Shown here: positions 19,117 through 26,458 of the stretch, in pieces
Layout of the letters: each line of letters starts with the position of its first letter
Position numbering within the stretch: position 1 is the first letter of the stretch
Assembly: GCF_040610475.1 (NCBI RefSeq)
Contig: NZ_JBEXMJ010000003.1
Span: 372,001 to 436,000, forward strand
DNA: 64,000 nucleotides
Direction of reading: 5' to 3'
From: Actinopolymorpha sp. NPDC004070
GTDB lineage: Bacteria > Actinomycetota > Actinomycetes > Propionibacteriales > Actinopolymorphaceae
The notes under the pieces: model-generated
Seen by the model: only the letters and a program-made list of their open reading frames with translations
Told to the model about the DNA's origin: nothing
Databases searched by the model: none
Program-made: the position numbers and the translations under genes

Positions 19117-19961
19117 CGGGTTTCCTCCCCGGGAGCGGGCCCTCCGAGGGCGACCGAGTGCACGACGGCCTCGTGGAGTCCGTCGAGCCCGAGTGCCGCG
19201 GCGAGGGCGTCGTCGTCGAAGCCGCCGACCGGTACGGAGGGCAGCCGCTGCTGGGTCGCGACCAGCAGGAGGTTCTGGGCCGCGTGGCCGGCGTCGAGCA
19301 GCGCGAAGCGGTAGCCGCGTTCGCCGTACTTCGCAACGGTCCGCTCGAACACCGCGGCGAGCACGATCACGGCCGCCGCCTCGACCATGAACTCCTGCCA
19401 GAACCAGCCGGCACGAAGGACCTCGTCGACGTCGGCGCACCGCTCACCACGCAGCGGTTCGAGCCGGCCGGCGATCGTGTTGACGTTGTAGCAGCCGGGC
19501 GGCACACCGTCGACCGACCGTGCGATCAGGTAGAAGTCGAGCGGATAAAGGCCACCGGCGGACGGCCACGACCGGCGCACCGTCGGCGCGCCGGTCTGCT
19601 CGTCGATCAGCACCTGGGTCGGCCCCAGTCCGTCGGCCAGTACGACGGACAGGCCCTCCAGTGACAGCGGGCTGGAGAGGTCGGTCGCCGACCGGCGGCG
19701 GGCCAGAACGTCGTGGAGGGTGTCCTCACCCGCCCCGTCGAGGCGGAAGGGCACCCCGTCGGGTCCGGGAACCTGTCGGAACGCGCGGGAGACCAGAAAG
19801 GCCTCCTGCGGGCTCGTCGTGTACGCGGTGGACTGGGCCCGAGCCACCGCCGCCGGCAGTTTCGACGCCTCGTGGAAGTCCGGCCACGCCAGGGCGCCGG
19901 ACCCGGTGGCGTCTTCGGGTGCCAGACCGGGACCGACCCCTGTGGACCAGGCGATCTTCAT
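19113..19961 (-). CDS. SagB-type FMN dehydrogenase (azoline to azole)
   Basis: 282 residues of the nitroreductase-like SagB/ThcOx family, which oxidises thiazolines/oxazolines to aromatic azoles with FMN. RRRSATDL at 88-95, SAGGLYPLDFYL at 134-145 and GYRFALLDAGHAAQNLLL match the FMN-contacting motifs. The N-terminal ~60 residues are a short version of the variable SagB extension. It starts 7 bases after the precursor stop and overlaps the radical SAM gene (ATGA). Its presence argues that the final product carries aromatic azoles rather than azolines. Confidence 0.9.
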   Translation of the reverse strand: MKIAWSTGVGPGLAPEDATGSGALAWPDFHEASKLPAAVARAQSTAYTTSPQEAFLVSRAFRQVPGPDGVPFRLDGAGEDTLHDVLARRRSATDLSSPLSLEGLSVVLADGLGPTQVLIDEQTGAPTVRRSWPSAGGLYPLDFYLIARSVDGVPPGCYNVNTIAGRLEPLRGERCADVDEVLRAGWFWQEFMVEAAAVIVLAAVFERTVAKYGERGYRFALLDAGHAAQNLLLVATQQRLPSVPVGGFDDDALAAALGLDGLHEAVVHSVALGGPAPGEETR

Positions 19962-19968
19962 GCGATGG

Positions 19969-20394
19969 TCAGCCCGTCACCGTCACCGCTGTGTCCCCGC
20001 AGCAACAGCAGCAGCAGGAGCAGCAGCTGACGTCGACACTGTCCAGGCTCGCGGGCCCGGAGTTGATGATCGTGTCGGCGCGGAGGCGGTCGACCACCTT
20101 GGTGTCGGCACCGGACAGGATCGCGACCTGGCGCAGCGCCTGCAGTTCCTTCAGCGACAGCTTGTAGTCCATCGTGATCAGCGACGGGTCCGTGGCCGCC
20201 TGCTCCCGGTAGTCCTTGTCCGTCGACAGGCGGGTCAGAACCGCCTGGAAGTTCCGGCGGCTCGGCGTCGGCCGGATCGGCCGGTTGATGACCTCCAGCT
20301 CGCGGTCCAGCGTCTTCTTCAGCTCTCCCTCGACGCGGGCCCGTTCGGTTCCGCCCAGCTTGTCGAGAGCACTGATGTCGAAGTCGTCGGGCAT
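19969..20394 (-). CDS. TOMM precursor peptide with Ser/Cys-run core
   Basis: 141 residues. A long acidic/helical leader (about residues 1-120) contains LSLKELQALRQVAILSGADTK, a leader-like motif, and ends at VDV. Residues 123-132 are SCCSCCCCCC, i.e. eight Cys and two Ser without interruption, followed by a short tail GDTAVTVTG. The core is encoded mainly by TGC triplets but with TGT, TCC and AGC mixed in, so it is not a simple triplet slip. ATG 20394 was chosen for GGAG sites in CAGGAGTCAGGAG just upstream. Its position directly before SagB, radical SAM, E1-like and YcaO genes identifies it as their substrate. The precursor family is not named here. Confidence 0.88.
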   Translation of the reverse strand: MPDDFDISALDKLGGTERARVEGELKKTLDRELEVINRPIRPTPSRRNFQAVLTRLSTDKDYREQAATDPSLITMDYKLSLKELQALRQVAILSGADTKVVDRLRADTIINSGPASLDSVDVSCCSCCCCCCGDTAVTVTG

Positions 20395-20540
20395 CTCCTG
20401 ACTCCTGTTCTGCTCGTTCACCCCGGACAGCCGTTCAGATGCGGGCCGGCTCGAGAGGGGCCGGCCCCAGCTGTGGGAGACAGTCAACTTGTCGGGCGTG
20501 ACCGCGCTCGCGCCCGCGAGACGCCGAGTAGCGATGGTCT

Positions 20541-20569
20541 GCGTGACGTGAGCGTGATGGCCGCGTGAG
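20541..20569 (-). promoter_or_regulatory. SARP-type operator: three heptamers at 11-bp spacing
   Basis: GCGTGAC (20541), GCGTGAT (20552) and GCGTGAG (20563) are direct repeats separated by exactly 4 bases, so they repeat every 11 bases, one helical turn. This is the arrangement bound by SARP regulators in Streptomyces. The set sits between the SARP-like gene and the precursor and would drive the precursor operon on the minus strand. A weak -10 candidate (minus GCTACT, near 20532-20527) lies about 8 bases beyond the last repeat, the distance seen in SARP promoters. Confidence 0.65.
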
Positions 20570-20669
20570 TGCGAGCCCGGGCCGGGCCGTCGCGGGCAGG
20601 GTTCACCACGGTCCGGTGAGGGCAGGAGGGGGCCGCTCCGTGCTGTCTCGGTGCCGGCCCCAGGAAGAC

Positions 20670-21404
20670 TCAGTGTTGACCGGCGGAGGTCGCCGCCGCG
20701 AGCAGCTTCCTGAGCGACTGGGTGGGAGCCACCCCGAGCTCCTGGTCGAGTAGCCGGCGGAACCGGTCGTACTCGTGCAGAGCCGCGGCGAGGTTTCCTT
20801 CGGCCAGGTGCACTCGGATGAGGGCGTGCCTGGCCGACTCGCGCAACGGGTCGGTGGCCACAGCGCAGGTCGCCGCGAGCGCCGCGTCGGCGTACTGACC
20901 CCTGTCGATGAACCGTCCGGTCACCGACTCCAGTGCGTGCATCAGGAGTTGATGGAGGCTCTCCCGATCAGTCGTGATCCAGTCGTCGGCGTCAAACTCC
21001 GGGAGCAGCCGGGGACATCGGCTGAACGGGGGAGGGACCGGGTCGTCCGCTGGATCCATCGCTCGCCGGCACCAGCCGACAAGGTCGGCCAGGTCCACCT
21101 TCACCCCCGCGGCGAGTCCGACGTGGTTGGGGCCGGTGTCGAGCAGTTCCGGGCACGGACGCCGGATCGCCAGGAGCGTCGAGCGCAGGCTCGTCGCGGC
21201 CTGCCGCTCGGTGACGTCCGGCCACAGATGGCCCGCGACGATTCCGCGGCCGATCGTTCCGCCTCGTACCGCCAGGCAGGCGACCAGCCGAGCCGCTCGC
21301 GTGGGCAACTCCACGCGACCCCCGTGCCGAGACACGACGAAGCCATCCAGGACGCGAACCAGCACCGCCTCGGGTGCGGCGCGCCGTTCCACCACGTCAT
21401 CCAC
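20670..21404 (-). CDS. SARP-like transcriptional activator (wHTH + BTAD)
   Basis: 244 residues. The N-terminal part (about 13-95) is an OmpR-type winged helix (VLDGFVVSRHGGRVELPTRAARLVACLAVRGG, then HLWPDVTERQAATSLRSTLLAIRR). The C-terminal part (about 100-240) is the bacterial transcriptional activation domain (RESLHQLLMHALESVTGRFIDRGQYADAALAATCAVATDPLRESARHALIRVHLAEGN). Such regulators switch on antibiotic and RiPP clusters. It sits just upstream of the precursor on the same strand, with candidate SARP boxes between them. The start at 21404 follows family length. Confidence 0.88.
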   Translation of the reverse strand: MDDVVERRAAPEAVLVRVLDGFVVSRHGGRVELPTRAARLVACLAVRGGTIGRGIVAGHLWPDVTERQAATSLRSTLLAIRRPCPELLDTGPNHVGLAAGVKVDLADLVGWCRRAMDPADDPVPPPFSRCPRLLPEFDADDWITTDRESLHQLLMHALESVTGRFIDRGQYADAALAATCAVATDPLRESARHALIRVHLAEGNLAAALHEYDRFRRLLDQELGVAPTQSLRKLLAAATSAGQH

Positions 21405-21597
21405 CGGTGGCCCCCTTCACCGCGAATGCCAGCACCCCGCGGCCGCTCGCGAGAAGCCCGGGGTGATGATCATGCCCGGCGGTACCGTCCGGTGTAGTAC
21501 GAACTGTCCAAGAGGCGAGATCCGGCCAACCTGCGGCGATGGATCCGTCAGGAGTCGTCGTACGCGGTAAGTAGGCGGGTCCGCGACGCCTCGAGGT

Positions 21598-21696
21598 GTG
21601 TGCACGCATCGCCTTCTCCGCGGCGTCGGGATCGTGCTCGCGGATGGCCGCCGTGATCGCCTGGTGCTCCTTCGGGCACACACGCATGCGTACCGG
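21598..21696 (-). pseudogene. GntR/FadR-type C-terminal (FCD) domain scrap
   Basis: About 33 codons reading PVRMRVCPKEHQAITAAIREHD, then PDAAEKAMRAHT, the final helices of FCD-domain GntR regulators. No DNA-binding half is present and the frame runs into unrelated sequence on both sides. Its right edge abuts the GH27-like remnant on the plus strand. It is a decayed scrap. Confidence 0.65.
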
Positions 21697-21714
21697 CTGC
21701 TCCAGCAATGGAAT

Positions 21715-22406
21715 CTGGCTCGAGTTCTCCTGGGCGCTCGACATCAAGTACGCCGGCTACTGGAAGAAGTACGCCAACGGCTGGCGGACCGACTGGGACG
21801 TGGAGTGCTACTAAGACGGTGAGGCCCTGACGACCTGGCAGAACGTCGCGCGGCTGTCCCCAAGGTGGCCGACTGGTGGCGTCACGGCAGACCGGGCGGA
21901 TAGAACGACCTGGACTCGCTGAACGTCGGCGACGGCACGATGGACGGACTCACCCGCGACGAGCGGCGCAGCGGCGACCCTGTGGGCGGCCGTCAATGAG
22001 CCGTTGACGGTCGAGGTCACGGACTCCTCGGCAGCCGGCGCCAAGGCTGCCGAGAAGTCCGTGACCTCCGGCCTACGCACGGTTTCGGTGAACGACGATC
22101 CGCAGATCGCCTACTCCGGTTCGTGGAGCGCGAGCACGGGCCGTGGGCTGGGCGACTTCCAGGACGACGTGCACTACAGCGAGAAGAACGATGACGCCTT
22201 CTCGTACACGTTCGTCGGGACCGGCGTCGACTACGTGACGGAGACCCACGAGTCGCGACCCCGGTGAGCTGGCCTCGATCAGCCTCAAGGGCAAGGATCT
22301 TGTCAAGGGAACCGACCACAACGGTCGAGGACTTTGGATCGTGAAGGTCCCAGGGGACGTGCTGCGGAACGACGTGATCCGCTACAAGGTCAAGAAGGAT
22401 TCCTGA
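21715..22406 (+). pseudogene. Alpha-galactosidase-like (GH27) C-terminal remnant with in-frame stop and frameshifts
   Basis: Four frame segments rebuild one protein: SWALDIKYAGYWKKYANGWR and WDVECY, then LTTWQNVARL, then PKVADWWRHGRPGG-stop-NDLDSLNVGDG, then ATLWAAVNEPLTVEVTD and a beta-rich tail ending KVKKDS. The canonical GGWND motif has Trp changed to a TAG. Stops and at least three frameshifts show it is dead. The N-terminal catalytic half is missing. A strong hairpin just after the final TGA is probably its old terminator. Confidence 0.75.
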
Positions 22407-22431
22407 CCTTATTTGGTTCGGATGCGAGTCC

Positions 22432-22459
22432 GCCCGGCCACCTGAAGAGGTGGCCGGGC
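22432..22459 (+). terminator. 12-bp perfect hairpin after the GH27 remnant
   Basis: GCCCGGCCACCT (22432-22443) pairs perfectly with AGGTGGCCGGGC (22448-22459) around a GAAG tetraloop. It lies 25 bases after the remnant's stop. No U-run follows, which is common for actinobacterial terminators. Confidence 0.75.
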
Positions 22460-22537
22460 CGCTTCATCGTTGCGTACGTGACGACCGAACAGACCGGTCG
22501 TCGTCAGCATGCATCACAACGGTGGGTGCGTCCGACG

Positions 22538-22912
22538 TCAGTTCTCCTGGAGCACCCAGCGCAGAGGTGACAGGCGGCTGACCCGACTCGCCATACCCAG
22601 GAACTTGAAGTCGACGGTAGCTATATCGACGATCTTCAGTCGCTCTGCCATCGCAAGGATGGTCGCGTCCACGTAGCCGAGTGGCGCAGCCACCAGCTGA
22701 CCGACGAGTTCGGCTGCACGTTCCCGGTCGGCAGGAGTGGGGTCGAGGATCTCGAAGTTTCCCGGTCGGCCGGTAAGGACGTCCAGGAGGCGAGCTTCCA
22801 AGGCGGGACCGTTACGTACGTGATCAGCAGGCGGACGCATGCGGCGTGATGCCGGTCCGCGACGTTGTAGCTCGCGATCAGAAGACCCGAGTCGCAGAGG
22901 AGGGGTGTTCAT
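22538..22912 (-). pseudogene. VapC-like PIN-domain toxin, frameshifted and shortened
   Basis: The C-terminal half (EARLLDVLTGRPGNFEI, PLGYVDATILAMAERLKI, IATVDFKFLG) is a normal PIN domain end with the conserved Asp pairs. The N-terminal half reads correctly only in another frame (LLCDSGLLIASYNVADRHHAAC), with the first catalytic Asp there. The middle, which should hold the conserved Glu, is deleted. The annotated start ATG overlaps the antitoxin stop (ATGA). The toxin is therefore very likely dead. Confidence 0.7.
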
Positions 22913-23079
22913 GCGCTGCGGCGCGCTGCCTCGATGGCCTCGACGATCTCATGGTCGCGTCGGGACGCGGCCATGAGCTCCCGGTACCGGGCGGATAGAT
23001 CCTCGTCGAAGGTCGCAAGGCCGACCCAAGGGAACCGCTCGCGTAGTTCGTCCATATTGACAGATGGCTCCTCTGGCAT
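22909..23079 (-). CDS. Small antitoxin-like protein upstream of the broken PIN toxin
   Basis: 56 residues from ATG 23079: begins MPEEPSVNMDELRERFPWVG and ends EIVEAIEAARRSA. The stop overlaps the toxin start by ATGA, the usual antitoxin-toxin arrangement. It has no recognisable DNA-binding N-terminus, so it would be of the short type that only neutralises the toxin. The gene itself appears intact although its partner is broken. The ribosome site is weak. Confidence rests on the gene arrangement. Confidence 0.6.
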   Translation of the reverse strand: MPEEPSVNMDELRERFPWVGLATFDEDLSARYRELMAASRRDHEIVEAIEAARRSA

Positions 23080-23200
23080 GGCGCCAATGTATCCGACCTG
23101 CCCCGTGTTGTCGCCGGACTGACAACGCAGAGCGGCGATTCAGGCCTTCTTCGTTACGCCGTGTGATCGACGGCTGGGAGGAGTCGGGGTCGACTGGAGG

Positions 23201-23243
23201 TACGCCTCGGCCCGGCCACCTCAGGGGTGACCGGGCCGAGGCG
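23201..23243 (-). terminator. 14-bp perfect hairpin downstream of the secreted metallopeptidase
   Basis: ACGCCTCGGCCCGG (23201-23214) pairs with CCGGGCCGAGGCGT (23230-23243) around a 15-base loop that can pair further (CACC/GGTG). It lies 15 bases after the metallopeptidase stop on the minus strand. Its inner core CCCGGCCACCT is shared with the hairpin at 22432. Confidence 0.85.
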
Positions 23244-23257
23244 TGTTGGCGTACTGG

Positions 23258-24424
23258 TCAGGAGGCGTCCGGGGCGACGATGACCGGTAGCTCCTGCTCG
23301 AACATGTCCGCGAAGGTCAGCGACGGCAGGATCTTGCCCTGCGGCCGCGCCGAGTCGGCGATGCCGGCGGCCCAGGCGGAGGACCGCAGCCGCTGGTTGG
23401 GCGTGCCGTGGTGGCCGGAGTTGTCGTAGGCGCAGTCACCGACCTCGTAGAAGGTCTTCTCGGCCTGCAGTACCCGCTTGGTGTTGAGGGAGAGTCCGCG
23501 GGCGTGGGTGGCGAAGTAGGTGCCGAACGCGTCGGCCATCAGTTCGGTGCGCCGGGTCGCTTCGGGCCCGGTCAGCGGGGACTCGAACAGGTTGTCCTCG
23601 AACTGCACGTGGTGGCCGAACTCGTGGCCCATCACCGCGCGCGGCCCGACGTCGCCGATGCCCATGGCGTTGAGAGCGTCGACGATGCCGTCACCGAAGA
23701 TCAGCTTGTCGGGCACACCCTTGACCAGTGGGTCGGGGTCACCTTCGGCGGTGAAGGCGAACGCGTTCAGCGTGAACAGCGGGTTGTTGCCGTGATCGAA
23801 CATGCCGCTGTCGACCGCAGTGGCAATGTCCTTGGCGTTCTTGTCCGCATCGGCAGGGGACTGGCCGAACCCGGGGATCGGCAGCTGCAGGACCCGGGAG
23901 ACAGCCGCGGCGTCACCCATGATGCTGCCGTGCATCGACATCAGCTGGATGTCGCCGGACTGGATGTCCCAGAACCGCTTGACGTCCCGGAACGTGTGCG
24001 TCAGCTCGGTCCGGTAGTCGCTCCGCAGCGCGTAGCGCGCGTCGGTGGGGGAGCCGTACAGCAGTGCGTCGTACGTCGGGATGTCGAGCATCTCGAGGTG
24101 ACGGACGAGGAAGGCGTACTCCGCGTCGGACATCCCGTTGATCAGGCCGCTGACGTAGGCGTCGAGATCGGTCGGCCCGCACTGGTAGTCGCCGGGGTCG
24201 ATGGCCCGCTCGACGGCCGCGCGGGCGGGGGACCGGTCGATTCCGAACCGGTCGGCGGCCTCACCGCTGTGCGCCAGCGTGGTGCGCGCGGCGGCGGGCG
24301 CGACGGCGGCTGCCGGGGCGGAGGTGTCGACGGCGCCGGTGCCGGCGACCGCAGCCGTGGCGGATCCGATCGTGAGGACAACGCTCGCGCCGAAGGCGGC
24401 GAGGAAGCGTGGTGACTGCTTCAA
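23258..24424 (-). CDS. Secreted zinc metallopeptidase-like protein
   Basis: 388 residues with a clear Sec signal (MKQSPRFLAAFGASVVLTIGSATAAVAG). The zinc motif HEFGH is at 267-271, and ELMADAFGTY at 294-303 provides the likely third ligand region, as in neutral zinc metallopeptidases. Between signal and catalytic domain lies a 200-residue region without a recognised domain. Cys82 and the Cys in DCAYDNSG near the C-terminus may form a disulphide. It stands alone with its own terminator. The substrate is unknown, and the long insert makes it an atypical member. Confidence 0.8.
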   Translation of the reverse strand: MKQSPRFLAAFGASVVLTIGSATAAVAGTGAVDTSAPAAAVAPAAARTTLAHSGEAADRFGIDRSPARAAVERAIDPGDYQCGPTDLDAYVSGLINGMSDAEYAFLVRHLEMLDIPTYDALLYGSPTDARYALRSDYRTELTHTFRDVKRFWDIQSGDIQLMSMHGSIMGDAAAVSRVLQLPIPGFGQSPADADKNAKDIATAVDSGMFDHGNNPLFTLNAFAFTAEGDPDPLVKGVPDKLIFGDGIVDALNAMGIGDVGPRAVMGHEFGHHVQFEDNLFESPLTGPEATRRTELMADAFGTYFATHARGLSLNTKRVLQAEKTFYEVGDCAYDNSGHHGTPNQRLRSSAWAAGIADSARPQGKILPSLTFADMFEQELPVIVAPDAS

Positions 24425-24638
24425 GAGGAGGTCTCCTTCGTACTGGCGCGGCGACGTGCGGCCGGAGAACGAAGGGACCGGGAAGCGCTGGGTCTCTCAA
24501 CGCGATGAACCCCCGTGCAGCCGGCCCTGAGGACCTGTTGATCCTTCGGGTCGTGCGCGAACCAGATAGTGCACTGCGGCCCTGGCATCTGACAAGACTT
24601 GTGGGCGAACCGGACAGCCACGCTGCCCGACTTGTCCG

Positions 24639-25358
24639 TCAGAGCCGATGTGCGATGGCGATCAGGTCGAGGTCGCGGACGCAGAAACCGTGGTGCTCGA
24701 AGGTCTCGTTGAGCACCGTGCGGAGGCACTGCCGCACCGAACGGCCCCGGGCGTACGGCGGCCAAACATCGTCGTCGGGCACCGGCGCTCGCGCTGCGAG
24801 CTGCTCAGCGGTGACCTCGTCGAGCCAGGCCTTGAGCTCGGCGGCCTGTGCGTCCCGCACGCTCACGATCTCGTCGAGAGCCGGATCGAGCGAGGGGTCA
24901 AGCCCGTGCGCTCCACGGTAGGGCTCGACGGACGGCCCGATGCCCATCGGTGTGAAGAGGTCCGTCGAGCCGAGGCAGCAGCGGCGGAACCACGAGTCGT
25001 GGACGAAGATCAGGTGGCGCATCGTCTGCACCGCTGACCACTCGTCGTTCACGCTGCGGCGCTCGATGCCGGGCGTACGGCGGATTCGCTCGATCGTGGC
25101 GGCCCAGCCGGCATGGAGCTGACGCCAGGCCTCGCGCAGATCGGCAGGGTCCTCGGAGCGGATCAGCACCCGTACCGGATGACGCCGGTCGAGCTCTGCC
25201 TCGACGTACTCGGTGACCTCGACACCGTTCACCACGAGGTTGGTGATGAGCCCGTCGATCACTGCATCCTGCATGACGACGCCGATCAGGCGCGCCCCGG
25301 TCAGATCGCACTCGCGGAACTCCGCACCGTGCAGGTCCTCGTCTACATGCCGCGTCAT
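24639..25358 (-). CDS. DinB-like (YfiT) four-helix protein with short pentapeptide-type N-terminus
   Basis: 239 residues from ATG 25358. The first ~40 residues (LHGAEFRECDLTGARLIGVVMQDAVIDG) show the A-x-F/L pattern of pentapeptide repeats. The rest is a DinB-like helical bundle: ERRSVNDEWSAVQTMRHLIFVHDSWFRR with the usual metal-binding His in HLIFVHD, and ETFEHHGFCVRD near the end. Several upstream in-frame starts exist, and an ATG at 25367 is almost equally good. Function is unknown. It may be a thiol-dependent transferase like other DinB-like actinobacterial proteins. Pentapeptide-DinB fusions recur in actinomycetes. Confidence 0.75.
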   Translation of the reverse strand: MTRHVDEDLHGAEFRECDLTGARLIGVVMQDAVIDGLITNLVVNGVEVTEYVEAELDRRHPVRVLIRSEDPADLREAWRQLHAGWAATIERIRRTPGIERRSVNDEWSAVQTMRHLIFVHDSWFRRCCLGSTDLFTPMGIGPSVEPYRGAHGLDPSLDPALDEIVSVRDAQAAELKAWLDEVTAEQLAARAPVPDDDVWPPYARGRSVRQCLRTVLNETFEHHGFCVRDLDLIAIAHRL

Positions 25359-25551
25359 GGTCCGCATGCTAGGTCCGAGCACCGACAAGGCCTCCCCGGC
25401 TTGATGGGGCCTCTTCCAGGTCCGGACCGAGCGTGCGCGCCGCAGGCAACTTGGACGGTCCTGGTCGCTGTGGGTGCCGGTCAGGAGGGCGGTGAGTGGT
25501 GGGCGAGAATGAGCCCGCTGTCTCGACCCTTGCGCACTGGAGGTACAGCCG

Positions 25552-26421
25552 ATGACGACAACGCCGCAGAACGCAACCGACGAGAAGGCGTCAGACGGTG
25601 GAACGGCGGACCGGCCTCGGCTCACCCCGGCGCAGCGGCTCCACCTCGATGTCTACGGCTTCGTACTCTTGGAGAACGTCCTCACCCAGGACGAGATCGC
25701 CCGCATCAAGGACGCCCTCTATCGCCTGAAGGCGGAGCCCGATCTGGCGGCCCGCGGCGTCTATGTGAACAGCCGCAGTGCGAACTTCCTCAGCATCGGT
25801 CACCTGGTGGAGTACGACCAGGCACTGCTGGACTACGCGACGCACCCGGCGCTGATTCCGCTGGTCGAGGACCTCGTCGGCGGACGGGTACGCCTGGAGG
25901 AGTCCGAGGCGATCATCAACAGCCGCGACCCCGATGCGCCGGCCGAGCCCGCGCCGACCCCGGGCCGGAAGAACCGCGTGGAGCCCCTCGGGTTCCACAC
26001 GGGCACCCGCCACGGTTGGGGGACCTACCACGCCGACCATCACTTCCACTGCCTGTTCGCCAAGACTCTGGCGTACCTCACCGACGTCGGTCCCGACGAC
26101 GGGGGTACGGCGGTGATTCCGGGCAGCCATCGACTCGGGTGGCCCGAACAGGACATCATCGCCGCGGCTCGCGAGGACGACCGGCTCATCCACCAGGTCG
26201 AGGCGACCGCGGGATCGGTCCTGCTCTTCGCCGAGTCCCTCGTCCACAGCAGCACCGCCGTTCGAAGCGACCGTGAGCGAGCGGTGATGATCTGCGGGTA
26301 CACACCACCGATGATGCAGGTGTGGCCGGGCAACGAGCCCAGCCCCGAGTTCGTCGCGTCGCTCCCGGAACGCCAGCGGTCCCTGCTGGGCGGTGGCGAC
26401 AGCTGGCCATGGAGCCGTTGA
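25552..26421 (+). CDS. Phytanoyl-CoA dioxygenase (PhyH) family protein
   Basis: 289 residues. A 2-oxoglutarate/Fe(II) oxygenase fold is visible: LDVYGFVLLENVLTQDEIARIKDAL at the N-terminus, a YHADHHFHC stretch carrying the HxD pair, DDGGTAVIPGSHRLGWP in the core strand, and a distal His in LVHSSTAVRSDRERAVM with the Arg that binds 2-oxoglutarate. The ATG follows GGAGG at good spacing. It is a single gene divergent from the DinB-like gene. PhyH enzymes act on lipids or secondary metabolites. The substrate cannot be told. Confidence 0.85.
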   Translation: MTTTPQNATDEKASDGGTADRPRLTPAQRLHLDVYGFVLLENVLTQDEIARIKDALYRLKAEPDLAARGVYVNSRSANFLSIGHLVEYDQALLDYATHPALIPLVEDLVGGRVRLEESEAIINSRDPDAPAEPAPTPGRKNRVEPLGFHTGTRHGWGTYHADHHFHCLFAKTLAYLTDVGPDDGGTAVIPGSHRLGWPEQDIIAAAREDDRLIHQVEATAGSVLLFAESLVHSSTAVRSDRERAVMICGYTPPMMQVWPGNEPSPEFVASLPERQRSLLGGGDSWPWSR

Positions 26422-26458
26422 GTCCGCGTCACCGCACCGGATCCCGGACGAAGCCGGG

